Source of the DNA: CAZSBB01 sp964605235
GTDB lineage: Bacteria; Planctomycetota; Phycisphaerae; Phycisphaerales; Phycisphaeraceae
Length of the DNA stretch: 64,000 bases
NCBI GenBank assembly: GCA_964605235.1
Contig: CAZSBB010000027.1
Span: 31,972-95,971, forward strand
Direction of reading: 5' to 3'
The notes below the pieces were generated by a model. It was not told the DNA's origin. It saw only the letters and a list, made by a program, of their open reading frames with translations, and did not search any database. Of this stretch, positions 1-9,400 are shown in pieces. The position numbers were made by a program, and so were the translations under genes. Each line of letters starts with the position of its first letter. The stretch's first letter is position 1.

Positions 1-956
1 TACGCCACGCTGCTGACCTCATTGGCAAGATGGTTGCCGTGGCCGACTTCGATGGTGGCTTTGATCTCGCGTTCGAAATACACGGGATTTTCCAGATGAT
101 GCACGTAGCTGGTCTGGTAGCCGCGGGTGTCGGCTTCGTGAATGGATGAGCCGTTGCGCAGGAACGCATTGCGCTGCATGCCCCACGCCTGGTTGAAGTA
201 ATCCTCGCTGCCGGTGCCGTGCACGTCGGGAGGCCACTTGTAACCATCGACCCAGATCATGTCATCGCCTTCGCCCCACCAGGTGCCCTGGAAGTTGGTG
301 ACGCTGAGATTGCAGCCCAGGTACTGGCCCCGGCCGCGGGTTTCGAGGATGACGTAGTTGTGATCCCACGCCTGGCGTTCCAGGTTGGGAACATTCACCG
401 GCGCGGTGTTGGAACGCAGGTCGTGCGCCCAGCCGCCGAAGGGATTGGCGCGGCGAAACTCGGCGTGGAAGTAACCCAGGTCCGCCAGATCCTCCGCAGC
501 GCATTGCTCGTAGTCGATGTAAAAGTACTGGCCCTGCGGCGAAGAACGCTGATTGATCAGCTCCACCACCGCGCGTTTGCGAAACGGCATGGCGACATAG
601 CAGTTGAGCGCGCAGCCGACGTTGAAGCGGTTGTTCAGGTCCGTCGAAGCGCTGAAGAGCAATGATTGGTAGCTGTTGACGATGCCGTGGCCCAGGCCGA
701 AGAAATCCCCCAGCGGACACAACACGCTGGCGGCGGGAGCATCGTCCCAGGTGATGCGCAGCAGGCATTCCCGGTAGCCGGCGCCCTGGGTCATCCAGAT
801 GTGCGTGATGATGCCCGGCCCTTGAATGTCCGCCAGCACGCAGGTTTCGCCCGGCGCGATCGACCAGCGATCGGCATTCCGGCCCGAGTGGTCCCAACTG
901 GAGCAACGCCCCGTACGACGACGACGCAGACGCGCCAGGTCCAACGGATTCACCAC
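1..956 (-). CDS. GH172 / DUF2961 family glycoside hydrolase (3' end outside window)
   Basis: Reading leftward from a GTG at 956 gives an open frame of about 318 codons that runs off the left edge. It shows the hallmarks of DUF2961 (GH172): an early segment APGETCVLADIQGPGIITHIW, a DFFGLGHG motif, and the signature HGTGSEDYFNQAWG near residue 270, which holds the family's conserved Glu-Asp pair. GH172 members act on fructose- or arabinofuranose-containing glycans; the substrate here cannot be told. AAGGAG sits 7 bases before the GTG, inside the end of the upstream oxidoreductase gene, whose stop is one base away, so the two are probably translated together. No signal peptide is seen, so it is likely cytoplasmic. 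The start is GTG, with a second GTG directly after it. Confidence 0.85.
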   Translation of the reverse strand, partial: MVNPLDLARLRRRRTGRCSSWDHSGRNADRWSIAPGETCVLADIQGPGIITHIWMTQGAGYRECLLRITWDDAPAASVLCPLGDFFGLGHGIVNSYQSLLFSASTDLNNRFNVGCALNCYVAMPFRKRAVVELINQRSSPQGQYFYIDYEQCAAEDLADLGYFHAEFRRANPFGGWAHDLRSNTAPVNVPNLERQAWDHNYVILETRGRGQYLGCNLSVTNFQGTWWGEGDDMIWVDGYKWPPDVHGTGSEDYFNQAWGMQRNAFLRNGSSIHEADTRGYQTSYVHHLENPVYFEREIKATIEVGHGNHLANEVSSVA

Positions 957-957
957 G

Positions 958-2040
958 TCACGACTCCTTGCTCTGCAAATGCGTCTGCAAATACTGCTGC
1001 ACATCCACCGGCTGGCCGCGGCGCGCTGATTCGATCGCGGCAAACAACAGCGCGGTGCACTGCATGTTGTCGTCCAGAGTCGTCGGGTGATCCGCCCGCC
1101 GGCCCGCCACCCAGTCAACGAACTGCTCCGCCAGCCAGGGGTTCATCCACGCCGACTGTTTGAGCAACGGCAGATCCTGCGCCAGCGGTTTCTCCCATGC
1201 TCCGCCCCGCAGCACGCGCAACCAGCGGCGGTCCAGTTCCAGCGTGCCTTGCTCACATTCCGCGCGGATGTAGTCGAGTGTCCAGCCGTTCATGCTCGAG
1301 GCATTGGCTTTGGCGCCTTCGTAAAAGCAGCGCACGCCGTTGGTCATCTCCAGCGTGATCAGCGCTGTCGAGTCGCCGGCATACTCACCCCAGGGTGGAT
1401 TCCACGACCGGGCGTAGACGACAGCGCAGTCAGCGCCGCTCAGGCCGCGCAGGATGTCGAAATGATGCACCGTGCCTTCGATGAGCAAGGGATCGGGAAT
1501 CCGATGCCGAAAGTCGCCCCAGGAACCAAACGTCCGGCAATTGTGGGTGAAGCGATGCACGAGGTAGTTGAGCCGACCGTATTGCCCGCCCTGGATCGCC
1601 GCCTGCAGCGACTGCTTGTCCTGGTCGAACCGATGGCTCATGGTGACCGCCATCTTCACCCCGGCGGCCTTGACCTTGTGGTAAATCCGGCAGGACGCCG
1701 CCATGCTGTCGGCGATCGGCTTCTCGCTCAGGATGTGCAGCTTCCGCGCCAGCGCCAGGTCCACCACGGACTCGTGAAACGCCGGGGGCACCACCACCAC
1801 CGCGAAGTCCGCCTCATGCCGGGCGAACGCCTGCTCCGCTTCGACGTAGCAATGCTCCGCCGGCACGCCCAGACCATGGACGGCATTCACGTGCGCCTCG
1901 GGACGTCGATCCACCGCCGCCACGCACACCGCCTTGTTCAGCTCGCGCAGCCGCGGCAGGAACTGAGCGCACCACGATGCCCCCCAGCCGCCGGTGCCCA
2001 CCAGGATGTACCGCAATGGGGAATTCGTTGCCTGACTCAT
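958..2040 (-). CDS. Gfo/Idh/MocA family NAD(P)-dependent oxidoreductase
   Basis: A 360-residue protein with an N-terminal Rossmann fold (GTGGWG at residues 15-20) and the EKP motif at 106-108 that is typical of Gfo/Idh/MocA dehydrogenases. The C-terminal half fits the family's alpha/beta substrate domain. Members oxidise or epimerise sugars, inositols or sugar acids using NAD(P). It is the middle gene of a leftward operon: its ATG overlaps the cupin stop as ATGA, and the GH172 gene starts right after its stop. The context suggests processing of the sugar released by the neighbouring hydrolases. The exact substrate is not visible. Confidence 0.9.
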   Translation of the reverse strand: MSQATNSPLRYILVGTGGWGASWCAQFLPRLRELNKAVCVAAVDRRPEAHVNAVHGLGVPAEHCYVEAEQAFARHEADFAVVVVPPAFHESVVDLALARKLHILSEKPIADSMAASCRIYHKVKAAGVKMAVTMSHRFDQDKQSLQAAIQGGQYGRLNYLVHRFTHNCRTFGSWGDFRHRIPDPLLIEGTVHHFDILRGLSGADCAVVYARSWNPPWGEYAGDSTALITLEMTNGVRCFYEGAKANASSMNGWTLDYIRAECEQGTLELDRRWLRVLRGGAWEKPLAQDLPLLKQSAWMNPWLAEQFVDWVAGRRADHPTTLDDNMQCTALLFAAIESARRGQPVDVQQYLQTHLQSKES

Positions 2041-2429
2041 GACGGAAAATCCTCCGGCAACGGCAACGCCGGCACGGCATGTCCCTGCGCCTGCTGCGGA
2101 TCACGATGCAGATGACCCATGCGGAACGGCGCGCTCAGCGTGTCCTCGAAGTAAAACGCTTCGAGGTCCTCGTACACCTCCAGCACATCGTGCTCATCGC
2201 CCGCTTTGGTCGCCACAATGTCGCCGGCCTTGACGTAGTACGCCTGGCCTTCGCTGTACACCTTCGCTTTGCCCTTGAAAATCAACCAGTACTCGTGACC
2301 ATCGTGGTAGTGACGGTCAAAACGCCCGCCCTCCCGGGGAACCCGAAACAACCCCGCGGCGGCGACCGTGCACCAGTCCGGCCGATGCTTCTCATCCAGA
2401 CGTCGTTGCGTGGTTCGGATCAACGGCAT
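2037..2429 (-). CDS. Small cupin-domain protein
   Basis: A single-domain protein of 130 residues. The segment RHYHDGHEYWLIFKGKAKV followed by AGDIVATKAGDEHDVLEV matches the two conserved cupin motifs, with His and Glu residues placed to bind one metal ion. Such proteins in sugar operons are often sugar isomerases, epimerases or ligand sensors; which applies here is unknown. An in-frame extension to 2573 exists, but the ATG at 2429 has GAGGA 7 bases upstream and the extension would run through the divergent promoter region. It is first in the leftward operon and overlaps the oxidoreductase start by 4 bases. Confidence 0.8.
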   Translation of the reverse strand: MPLIRTTQRRLDEKHRPDWCTVAAAGLFRVPREGGRFDRHYHDGHEYWLIFKGKAKVYSEGQAYYVKAGDIVATKAGDEHDVLEVYEDLEAFYFEDTLSAPFRMGHLHRDPQQAQGHAVPALPLPEDFPS

Positions 2430-2571
2430 GACCAGTTCCTCAAGCTTGAATGGCGGCCCACCACGGCATTGTACCGCGCCTTCAGAGTCAGATATAATCC
2501 ATAACCGGCTGTGATATATACCAAAGTCGGGATTGTTGTGGGGGTCCAGCCGGGCAAAAGGGCTTTTCAAC
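2430..2571. promoter_or_regulatory. Divergent promoter region between the cupin operon and the GH2 operon
   Basis: This 142-base gap separates two operons that start in opposite directions, so it must hold both promoters. It is AT-richer than its surroundings, with GATATAAT at about 2490-2497 as a possible -10 element. It also contains an operator-like half-palindrome at 2512-2523. Confidence 0.5.
2512..2523. promoter_or_regulatory. Operator-like site, copy 1 (TGATATATACCA)
   Basis: It differs at one of 12 positions from the perfect palindrome TGATATATATCA at 5083-5094. It lies about 50 bases before the GH2 start codon. That three near-identical sites precede sugar genes in 2.7 kb suggests a shared regulator, which is not identified in the window. 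Confidence 0.4.
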
Positions 2572-4290
2572 ATGGATTTACGCTTTGCCCGCCACCGCCA
2601 TCGACCGGTTCGCAGCCTGCACGGGTTCTGGGATTTCGTCCTGCTGGGCGACGTGGATGTGGATCAGGTTGATTCGGCCGCGCTGACCTACACCGACGTG
2701 ATGCCGGTGCCGGGCTGTTTTGACGCTTCGCCGCGCTACGCCGGACGGCGGGGCGTGGCGGCGTATCGCACCGTCGTGCCTGTGCAGCCGGGGCAGCCGC
2801 ATCAACTGCACTTCGGCAGCGTCCAGCACTGGAGCCGGGTGTTGATCGACCATCAGATCGTCGCCGAGCAGCGGATGGGTTACGCGCCGTTCCAGGCGAC
2901 CTTCACGCCCCGGCACGATCACGCCACGCTCACCGTGCTGGTGGACAACCGCTTCCATCAGCGCAGCGAACTGCACTTCCCCGGTTACGACTGGTATCAG
3001 TACGGCGGAATCGATCGGGAAGTCGAACTGCACGCGCTGCCCGCCACGTGGATCAAGCAAGTACACGTCCACACCCTCGACGTCGCTGCCCGTCGCCTGC
3101 GCGCGCACGTGCAGATCGCCGGCCAGGCGCGTCCCGATCTGCCGCTGCGGATCACCTGGCGAGACCAGGTGCTGTACGAAGGCCCCGCGCAGTCGGCGCT
3201 GGAACTGACGTTGCCACAACCGCAAGACCAGCGCGAAGGTATTCCCGAGGCAAGGGTGGATGACCGGTGGTCGCCGGCGCAGCCCGTGTTGCACACCTTG
3301 CATTTCCAACTGGGTGATGACGACTGGATCGAGCGCGTCGGCCTGCGGCAGGTGGCGGTGCGCGCTGGCCAGCTTTATCTCAATGACCAACCCCTGCAAT
3401 TGCGCGGCGTCAACTACCACCTGTCTCATCCAGAGACCGGCTCATCCATCAGTGCGGACACGCTCATCAATGATCTGCAACTGATCCGCGACCTGGGCTG
3501 CAACTTCATCCGCATCGCGCATTACCCACCGGAGCGCCGCCTGCTGGACTTGTGCGACGAGCTGGGCCTGCTGGTCTGGGCCGAGAGCTTAAGCTGGGGT
3601 CTGCGCCGCGAAGAGCTGCAGGACGCCCAGGTGGCGGCGGCAGCGCTGCGCAGCCTTGACGCGCTGGCGCAAATGATCGCCAGCCATCCCTGCGTCATCA
3701 TCGCCGGCTACTTCAACGAATGCGGCAGCGCAGATCCTGAATCCCGCGCGCTCTATGCCGCCATGGCGCAAAAACTGCGGGATTTGTGCCCCAATCAGCT
3801 CATTTCCTACGCCAGCAACAAACCCGACACCGACCTGTTTCTGGACCTGGTGGATGTCGTTTCGCTCAACCTGTACCCCGGCTGGTACCACGACTCGATC
3901 GAAACCATGGATGCCGCCTTAGGCAAGCTGCTCGACGCGGCGCGACAGCGCCCCGGCGCCGCGGGCAAGCCCATCATCCTCTCCGAGTTCGGCGGCGAAG
4001 CGCTGGCGGGTTACCGCGACTGGCACGACCAGCGCTGGAGCGAACGCTATCAGGCGCGCCTGTTCGCAGCCGCGTGGCGGGCGGCGATGGCAGGTCCTCA
4101 CCCACTGGCGGGCTTCGTGGTCTGGCAGTTCTGCGATGTCCGCACCAGCACCGAAACGCGCGTGCAGATGACCCGCCCGCGCGGCTTCAACAACAAGGGC
4201 ATCGTGGATGAACATCGCATGCCCAAGCTCGCCTACGACACCCTGCAGAGCCTGTTCCGCGCCGCGGCGCAGCGGGAATCAACGACGTGA
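2572..4290 (+). CDS. Glycoside hydrolase family 2 (beta-glucuronidase/beta-galactosidase-like)
   Basis: A 572-residue GH2 enzyme: N-terminal jelly roll (WDFVLLGD, GVAAYRTVV, RVLIDHQIV), an immunoglobulin-like middle domain, and a TIM barrel from about residue 280 (LRGVNYHLSHPETG, FIRIAHYPPE). The acid/base Glu is expected at E383 in YFNECGS and the nucleophile at E472 in LSEFGGEA. It retains beta-glycosides such as glucuronides or galactosides; the substrate is not decided by sequence alone. It is shorter than LacZ and lacks C-terminal accessory domains. No signal peptide is visible, so it is probably cytoplasmic. The ATG at 2572 is preferred over a TTG at 2533, which lacks a clear ribosome site. 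Its stop overlaps the next gene. Confidence 0.9.
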   Translation: MDLRFARHRHRPVRSLHGFWDFVLLGDVDVDQVDSAALTYTDVMPVPGCFDASPRYAGRRGVAAYRTVVPVQPGQPHQLHFGSVQHWSRVLIDHQIVAEQRMGYAPFQATFTPRHDHATLTVLVDNRFHQRSELHFPGYDWYQYGGIDREVELHALPATWIKQVHVHTLDVAARRLRAHVQIAGQARPDLPLRITWRDQVLYEGPAQSALELTLPQPQDQREGIPEARVDDRWSPAQPVLHTLHFQLGDDDWIERVGLRQVAVRAGQLYLNDQPLQLRGVNYHLSHPETGSSISADTLINDLQLIRDLGCNFIRIAHYPPERRLLDLCDELGLLVWAESLSWGLRREELQDAQVAAAALRSLDALAQMIASHPCVIIAGYFNECGSADPESRALYAAMAQKLRDLCPNQLISYASNKPDTDLFLDLVDVVSLNLYPGWYHDSIETMDAALGKLLDAARQRPGAAGKPIILSEFGGEALAGYRDWHDQRWSERYQARLFAAAWRAAMAGPHPLAGFVVWQFCDVRTSTETRVQMTRPRGFNNKGIVDEHRMPKLAYDTLQSLFRAAAQRESTT

Positions 4291-5036
4291 AATGGGGCCT
4301 GCTCATCCTGTTGCTGCTGTTGCCTGGTTGTGCCGCTGCGCCCCGGGAACGGAGGACTCTCATGGGACCCGCAATGCCCTATCTGGAAGTCGCCAGCGCC
4401 CCGCCCCTGGATGGACAGCACACGGGCGTCTGGCTCACCGCGCCGCGCGTCGAGTCGGTCTGTCGCATTGATCGGCAGTCCGCCGACCGGCCGCCGGCGC
4501 CGAACCTGGACCTGCGCCTGCTCAGCGCCGACGGGGTGCTGTACGTCAGTGCCGCGATGACCGACGACCAGCTGCAGATGCCCGAGCAGCGCCAACGGAT
4601 TGCCGGGGGCGAGCTGCGCACCGGCGGCGATGTCTTCGAGTTGTTCGTCTGGCCGGCGCATCAGTCGCCTCTGGTGTACGCCGAGATCCACGTCTACCCC
4701 GACGGCAGTGGCTGGCAGGCGCTGCATCTGGACCGCAAGCAGAACCCGCACCCCTGGGAGGTGCAGTTGCAAACCCGGTCGCGCGTGCAACAAGTCGAAG
4801 CGGGTGTCCGCTGGGTGGCGCAGTTGGCGCTGCCGCTGGCGGCGGTGGCGCGGGCCGATGCGGGACCTCCTCCTGCCACACCTGACTTTCGCGTGCTGGC
4901 GAGCTGGGTGGATGTGGACCAGGCCGCCGGGGCCCCGGAGCCGAGCACCACGTATGTCGCCACGGCACCGCTGACGGTCCTCTGGTTCCACCTGTTGGAG
5001 CAATACGGTCGGCTGATTCCGCACCCCTCCCGCTAA
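4287..5036 (+). CDS. Lipoprotein with CBM9/DOMON-like carbohydrate-binding domain
   Basis: A 249-residue protein that starts with GTG in a GTGA overlap with the GH2 stop. The N-terminus MKWGLLILLLLLPGC is a lipoprotein signal with the acylated Cys at residue 15. The rest is a single beta-rich domain with the pattern of family 9-like carbohydrate-binding modules (APPLDGQHTGVW, GGDVFELFVWP, YAEIHVYPDG). It probably displays a glycan-binding domain on the membrane in support of the GH2 operon. The domain assignment rests on pattern only. Confidence 0.6.
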   Translation: MKWGLLILLLLLPGCAAAPRERRTLMGPAMPYLEVASAPPLDGQHTGVWLTAPRVESVCRIDRQSADRPPAPNLDLRLLSADGVLYVSAAMTDDQLQMPEQRQRIAGGELRTGGDVFELFVWPAHQSPLVYAEIHVYPDGSGWQALHLDRKQNPHPWEVQLQTRSRVQQVEAGVRWVAQLALPLAAVARADAGPPPATPDFRVLASWVDVDQAAGAPEPSTTYVATAPLTVLWFHLLEQYGRLIPHPSR

Positions 5037-5082
5037 CCCGGCAAGCCCGGCGTGATGCCGGCGTCCCCGCGCCATCACCATT

Positions 5083-5094
5083 TGATATATATCA
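5083..5094. promoter_or_regulatory. Operator-like perfect palindrome TGATATATATCA (copy 2)
   Basis: A perfect 12-bp palindrome in the 168-base gap before the second oxidoreductase gene. The surrounding DNA is GC-rich, so the AT-only core stands out. It is the best copy of three related sites (2512, 5083, 5170). Confidence 0.5.
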
Positions 5095-5169
5095 TTAATC
5101 GACTCCAAATCCGGAAAATTCGGCACTACTGGCGATTCCACCCCAAGCCCGGTATGATGCCGTAGATAG

Positions 5170-5181
5170 TTATGTATATCA
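5170..5181. promoter_or_regulatory. Operator-like site, copy 3 (TTATGTATATCA)
   Basis: It matches the palindrome at 5083-5094 at 10 of 12 positions and lies 24 bases before the ATG of the second Gfo/Idh/MocA gene. Together with copy 2 it brackets the likely promoter; the centres are 87 bases apart, about eight helical turns. Confidence 0.4.
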
Positions 5182-5204
5182 ATTAGCGCAGGACTTGCTC
5201 CGCC

Positions 5205-6431
5205 ATGACCTCCACCCCCGTTCGCATCGCCATCGTCGGCGCCGGCAGTCGCGGCATTCAGTGCTTTGGCGCCCTGCTCGGACGCCGCCGGGACGCCCAG
5301 GTCGTAGCGCTGCAGGACACGAATGCGGTGCGGGTCGAAGCGGGGCGTCAGCATCTGGGCGGCGTGCCGCGCGGCTACACCGATTTGCCGGCGCTGCTGC
5401 ACGGCGAGCGCCCGGACGCGGTCATTGTCACGACGCCTGATGCCTTTCACGAGGAACACGCCGTGGCGGCGCTGCAGGCCGGAGCCCATGTGCTGGTGGA
5501 CAAACCGCTGGCGACCACGGCCCGGGGATGCCAGCGGGTTCTGGACGCCGCCGCCGCCGCCGGACGGCACATCTTTGTCGGGTTCAATTACCGTCAGACC
5601 CCCACCATGCAGCGGGTCAAGCAGTTGGTGACCTCCGGCCAGCTCGGTCGGGTGTTCCTGATTGAGAGCCGCGAGTTCTACAGCAACGGCCGAACCTTCA
5701 TGAGCCGCTGGAACCGCCACTATCACCTGTCCGGCGGGTTGTGGGTTCACAAAGGCATCCACGACTTTGACATGTTCAACTGGTTGCTGGGATTCCCCAG
5801 ACCGGTGCGCGTCAGCGCCACCGCCGGGGTCAGCGCCCTGCACCCGCAGGGGCTGCCCTTCGCGCTCAAGGCGGGCGTGCCCGCGGGGCCGGATTGCTCC
5901 GCCTGCGCTTACGCCGACCAGTGCCCGGATGTGTTCCGGCCAGACGAGGATGAGTTGGGGCGTCAGCTCTGGGGGGGCGACGCCCGGGACCAGGACCGCT
6001 ACATCAAGAACACCTGCATGTATCTCTCGGACAAGAGCGTGCATGACAATGGCATCGCCATCATTGAGTATGAAGGCGGAGTCCGCGCCAGCCATCTGGA
6101 ATGTTTCGTCTGCGGGTTCGATGACCGCCTCACGACGCTGGTGGGCGAGCGGGCCATGGCGGAAGTGAGTTTGCACCGCCGGGAAATCCGCATCCATCCC
6201 CGCTGGTCCAAAGGCGAGGTGGTGACGCACCAGTTGCCATTCGCGGCGGGGGGTCATGGCGGGAGCGATGAAGCCCTGCTGGAGACTTTTCTGGGCGCTC
6301 TGCAGGGCCGCGCGGTCGTGATGCCGCGGGCGGAGGAGGGCTTGTGGGCCACCGCCATCGGTGAAGCCGCCGAACTGGCGTGGCGCCAGCACCGCACCGT
6401 CGAGATCGCCGAATTGCTGACGCCCGCCTGA
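5205..6431 (+). CDS. Gfo/Idh/MocA family oxidoreductase with a Cys cluster
   Basis: A 408-residue protein with a Rossmann motif GAGSRG at residues 12-17 and DKP at 99-101 in the place of the family's EKP. The HKGIHDFDMFNW segment near residue 185 fits the substrate domain. Near residue 230 an inserted CSACAYADQC segment carries three cysteines within ten residues, as in a subgroup of these proteins. This may bind a metal, but that is inference. It is a distant paralog of the gene at 958-2040. It is followed after 47 bases by a giant secreted protein in the same direction. Confidence 0.88.
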   Translation: MTSTPVRIAIVGAGSRGIQCFGALLGRRRDAQVVALQDTNAVRVEAGRQHLGGVPRGYTDLPALLHGERPDAVIVTTPDAFHEEHAVAALQAGAHVLVDKPLATTARGCQRVLDAAAAAGRHIFVGFNYRQTPTMQRVKQLVTSGQLGRVFLIESREFYSNGRTFMSRWNRHYHLSGGLWVHKGIHDFDMFNWLLGFPRPVRVSATAGVSALHPQGLPFALKAGVPAGPDCSACAYADQCPDVFRPDEDELGRQLWGGDARDQDRYIKNTCMYLSDKSVHDNGIAIIEYEGGVRASHLECFVCGFDDRLTTLVGERAMAEVSLHRREIRIHPRWSKGEVVTHQLPFAAGGHGGSDEALLETFLGALQGRAVVMPRAEEGLWATAIGEAAELAWRQHRTVEIAELLTPA

Positions 6432-6478
6432 TCCACGCGGCGCTGACCAGCGCGGCCCGCCGCCGAAAGGAAGAGTTC

Positions 6479-9400
6479 ATGTCGTATCGACGACTGTCCC
6501 GACTGTTGCTCCTCGGGTTCCTGCTGACCGCAGCGCTGGCGCGCCCATCCCGCGCGGAAACCGCCCAGCCGGCGCCGTTCACCACCGGCACGGAAGTGGT
6601 CTTCACCGAACAAGCCAACGTGCTGCTGGGCGTCGGACCCGCCCGTTGCCTCGGGCTGCAGAATGACCTGCTGGTCGTCGGCACCGAACGCTGGTCCATG
6701 GGCCAGCCGGCGGTCGATCCCCGCCTCGCCCTGGCGGATGATCCCTACGCCATCCACGATCCCGGCGCCCGCTGGTCCACCAGCGTGGGCGCGGCATGGT
6801 TCCAGCTCACCGAGCGCGGCCCGGAGCGCCAGGGATTCCTCACCACCCGCTACGCCCCCATCGCTGTCGCGTTCGGGCGGGAGGAGCGGCTGTACCTGGC
6901 GGACCCGCAATACGTCTACTGCTACCAGCGCCAGGGCACGCAGCTCATCCAGCGCTGGATGTACCAGCTCGACGGGATCCGCCGGCTGTACGTCGAAGGG
7001 CCCGACCGGGTGTTCGTCCTCTGCAACGCAGGCTTGGCACGCCTGCAGGATCAAGGCGACGCGCCGCGACTGCTGCACCACCACACGGCAGCGCTCAGCG
7101 ACCTCTTTGCGCGCCAGAACACCTGCCTGGTGTTCTCCGGCCAGGGCGAAGTGGACCTGCTGGAGTTCGAGCACCACGGCGTCACCCGCAGCCTCGGCAC
7201 CGTGCGCCTGCTCAACGCGGCGCGGCTGGCGCGCGGGACCGATGACTTCCGCTGCCTGCTGATCACTCCCAAAGGACTCGAGCATGTCAACCTGCGCGAC
7301 ATCATGCCCGCGTGGGCCGGCCGCCCGGCGTTCTTCAACATGGGCCAAACCACGCTGGGGCGCGGCGACCGTGGCCGACTGGGTTTCGTCAAACTCGATC
7401 AGCCGCAGGACGTGGTGGATGTGCTGCCGCTGGATGACCGCCGCGCGTGGCTGCGCTATCGCAATGGCGCGGTGTTTGAGGTGACGCTCGACGCCAAAGC
7501 GCGCACCATCAGCAAACCACGCCGACTCGAAGCGCTGCAGGACATCATCGACATGGCGGGCGACGCCCAGCGCCAGGCCGTCCTTGACCGCGCGGGGCAG
7601 GTCCATCTGGTGACCCCTGCCGGGCAGTTGGGCGCCGCCATCCCGCTGGTGGAAGCCGGCCCGTGGGTGGTGGTCGATGAGCAACTGTACATCGCCTCCG
7701 GGCCTCGTCTGCAGCGCTTCGATCGCAACGTCGGGCTGGGGGAAGTCGTGTTCGAACTGCCTGCCGGTTACATCCGCGACATCGCCCGCGCCGGTGATCT
7801 CCTGATGCTGCTGGGCGATCAACAACTGGTCGCCTGTCGTCCCGGCCCCGGCGCCTGGCAGAAGCTCGGCGCGGCAGACCTGGGGTTGGAAGAGCTGCCC
7901 CGGTTTCTATCCGTCGGCCCGGGGTTGGCGCTGATCGGCAGCGGAAAAAATGTGCTCACCAGCATGGACCTGAGCAACCCCGCCCAGCCGCGTCTGCTGG
8001 TGACGCAGAGCCCGGACCTGCCGCTGGTCTGGGGCGGCGGACAGGGCTACCTGCGCGATGCGCTGATTGAAGCCGACCGCGTGCTGGTGGCGGCGGGCGA
8101 AGTGCAGGTGTTTGACCGTCAGGCGCTAATGACCGCCAACCCCACGCCCGCAGCGCCGCGCCTGGTGGCGCCGCGTCACTTCCGCAGCTTCGATGATTTC
8201 GTCCAGACGCAGCGGGTGTTCCGCCTGCGCGACAGCCTGTATCTGTGCAGCAGCAATCGCAACGAAGTCATTCGCCGCGCCTGGTTGATGCAACTGGGCC
8301 GCGATGATGCGTATGAAACCCAGTACACCCGGCTGGGCGCCGCCAGCGCGCAGGACGTGCTGATGCTCGACGAGCAGACCGCGTTGATCGCCGGCGGGCG
8401 GGCGGGGCTGCGCGTCATTCGCTGGCCGCGTCTGGGGGAAGGCGAATTGCTGGGCCTGACCACCGAGCCGGATTGCGTGTATGAAGCCGTGGTGCGCATC
8501 GGTGAGGACGTGTACGTCAAGAACGGCAACCGCATTCGCATCCTGTCGCTGCGCCAACAGCCGCGCGCGCCGCAGACGGCCTTCACCTTTGCCCCCACCA
8601 GCGCGTGGCCGCGTGTGCAGGTTGATGGCGTGGCGGTGGACTCGGAGGAATACCAGCGCCAGCAGGGTTACCAGGAACCGCTGAAGCTGGTGCGGCAGGC
8701 GCTCGGTGACGACGCCGGCTGGCCCACGCTGTACGTGCCGCAGGGCGAAGTGTGGGTCGATCCGCAGCGCGGGCGGCTGAAGTTTTCCGATGGCCGCCGC
8801 ACCGAGCCCATGCTGGTGGGCAAGCTGCCGCTGACCTTGTGGGGTCCGATCCAGGCGAACTCGTGGCTACAGGTGGGCAAGTACCACCTGGCGCCGGCGG
8901 GCGAGCTGTCGCATGGCGTGATTGTCATGGACCTGTCCGACCCCGACTGCCCGCGCCAGGTGGCGGTGTCGAGCACCAATCCCGGCTCCGGTTACGCCAA
9001 CAAATCCCTGGGCCTCCGGGGCAACATCGCCTACTTCGCGTGGAACCACCCGGGCCCCGGCATCGCGGCGCTGGATGTCAGCGATCCGCTGCACCCGCGT
9101 TTCGTGAGCTGGCGCGGCGTCCCGGCCGGCACCGCCGGCCACATGGACCGCAACTGGCTGGCGCGCTTCGAGGGCGACCACATGCTCGTCACCACGCAGG
9201 AAGGCTTGTGCGTCTACGACGTAAGCGATCCGGCGCGCTTCACCCTGGTGGCGCAGCACCGCGCCCTGCCGCCGCTGTCCGCGTGGGATTTGCACCGTCA
9301 ACTGGGCGTGTGGATCAATCGTCCGCAGCGCGAACTGCAACTGGTCGACACCCGGGACCGCGATCAGCCGCAGGTGCTCGGCCGCATCGCGCTGGCGACG

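Noticed and set aside
4233..6392. 719-codon open frame on the minus strand
   Set aside because: It lies opposite the CBM9-like lipoprotein and oxidoreductase genes, has an odd His/Gly/Arg-rich composition and no family motif. Long antisense frames are common in such GC-rich DNA.
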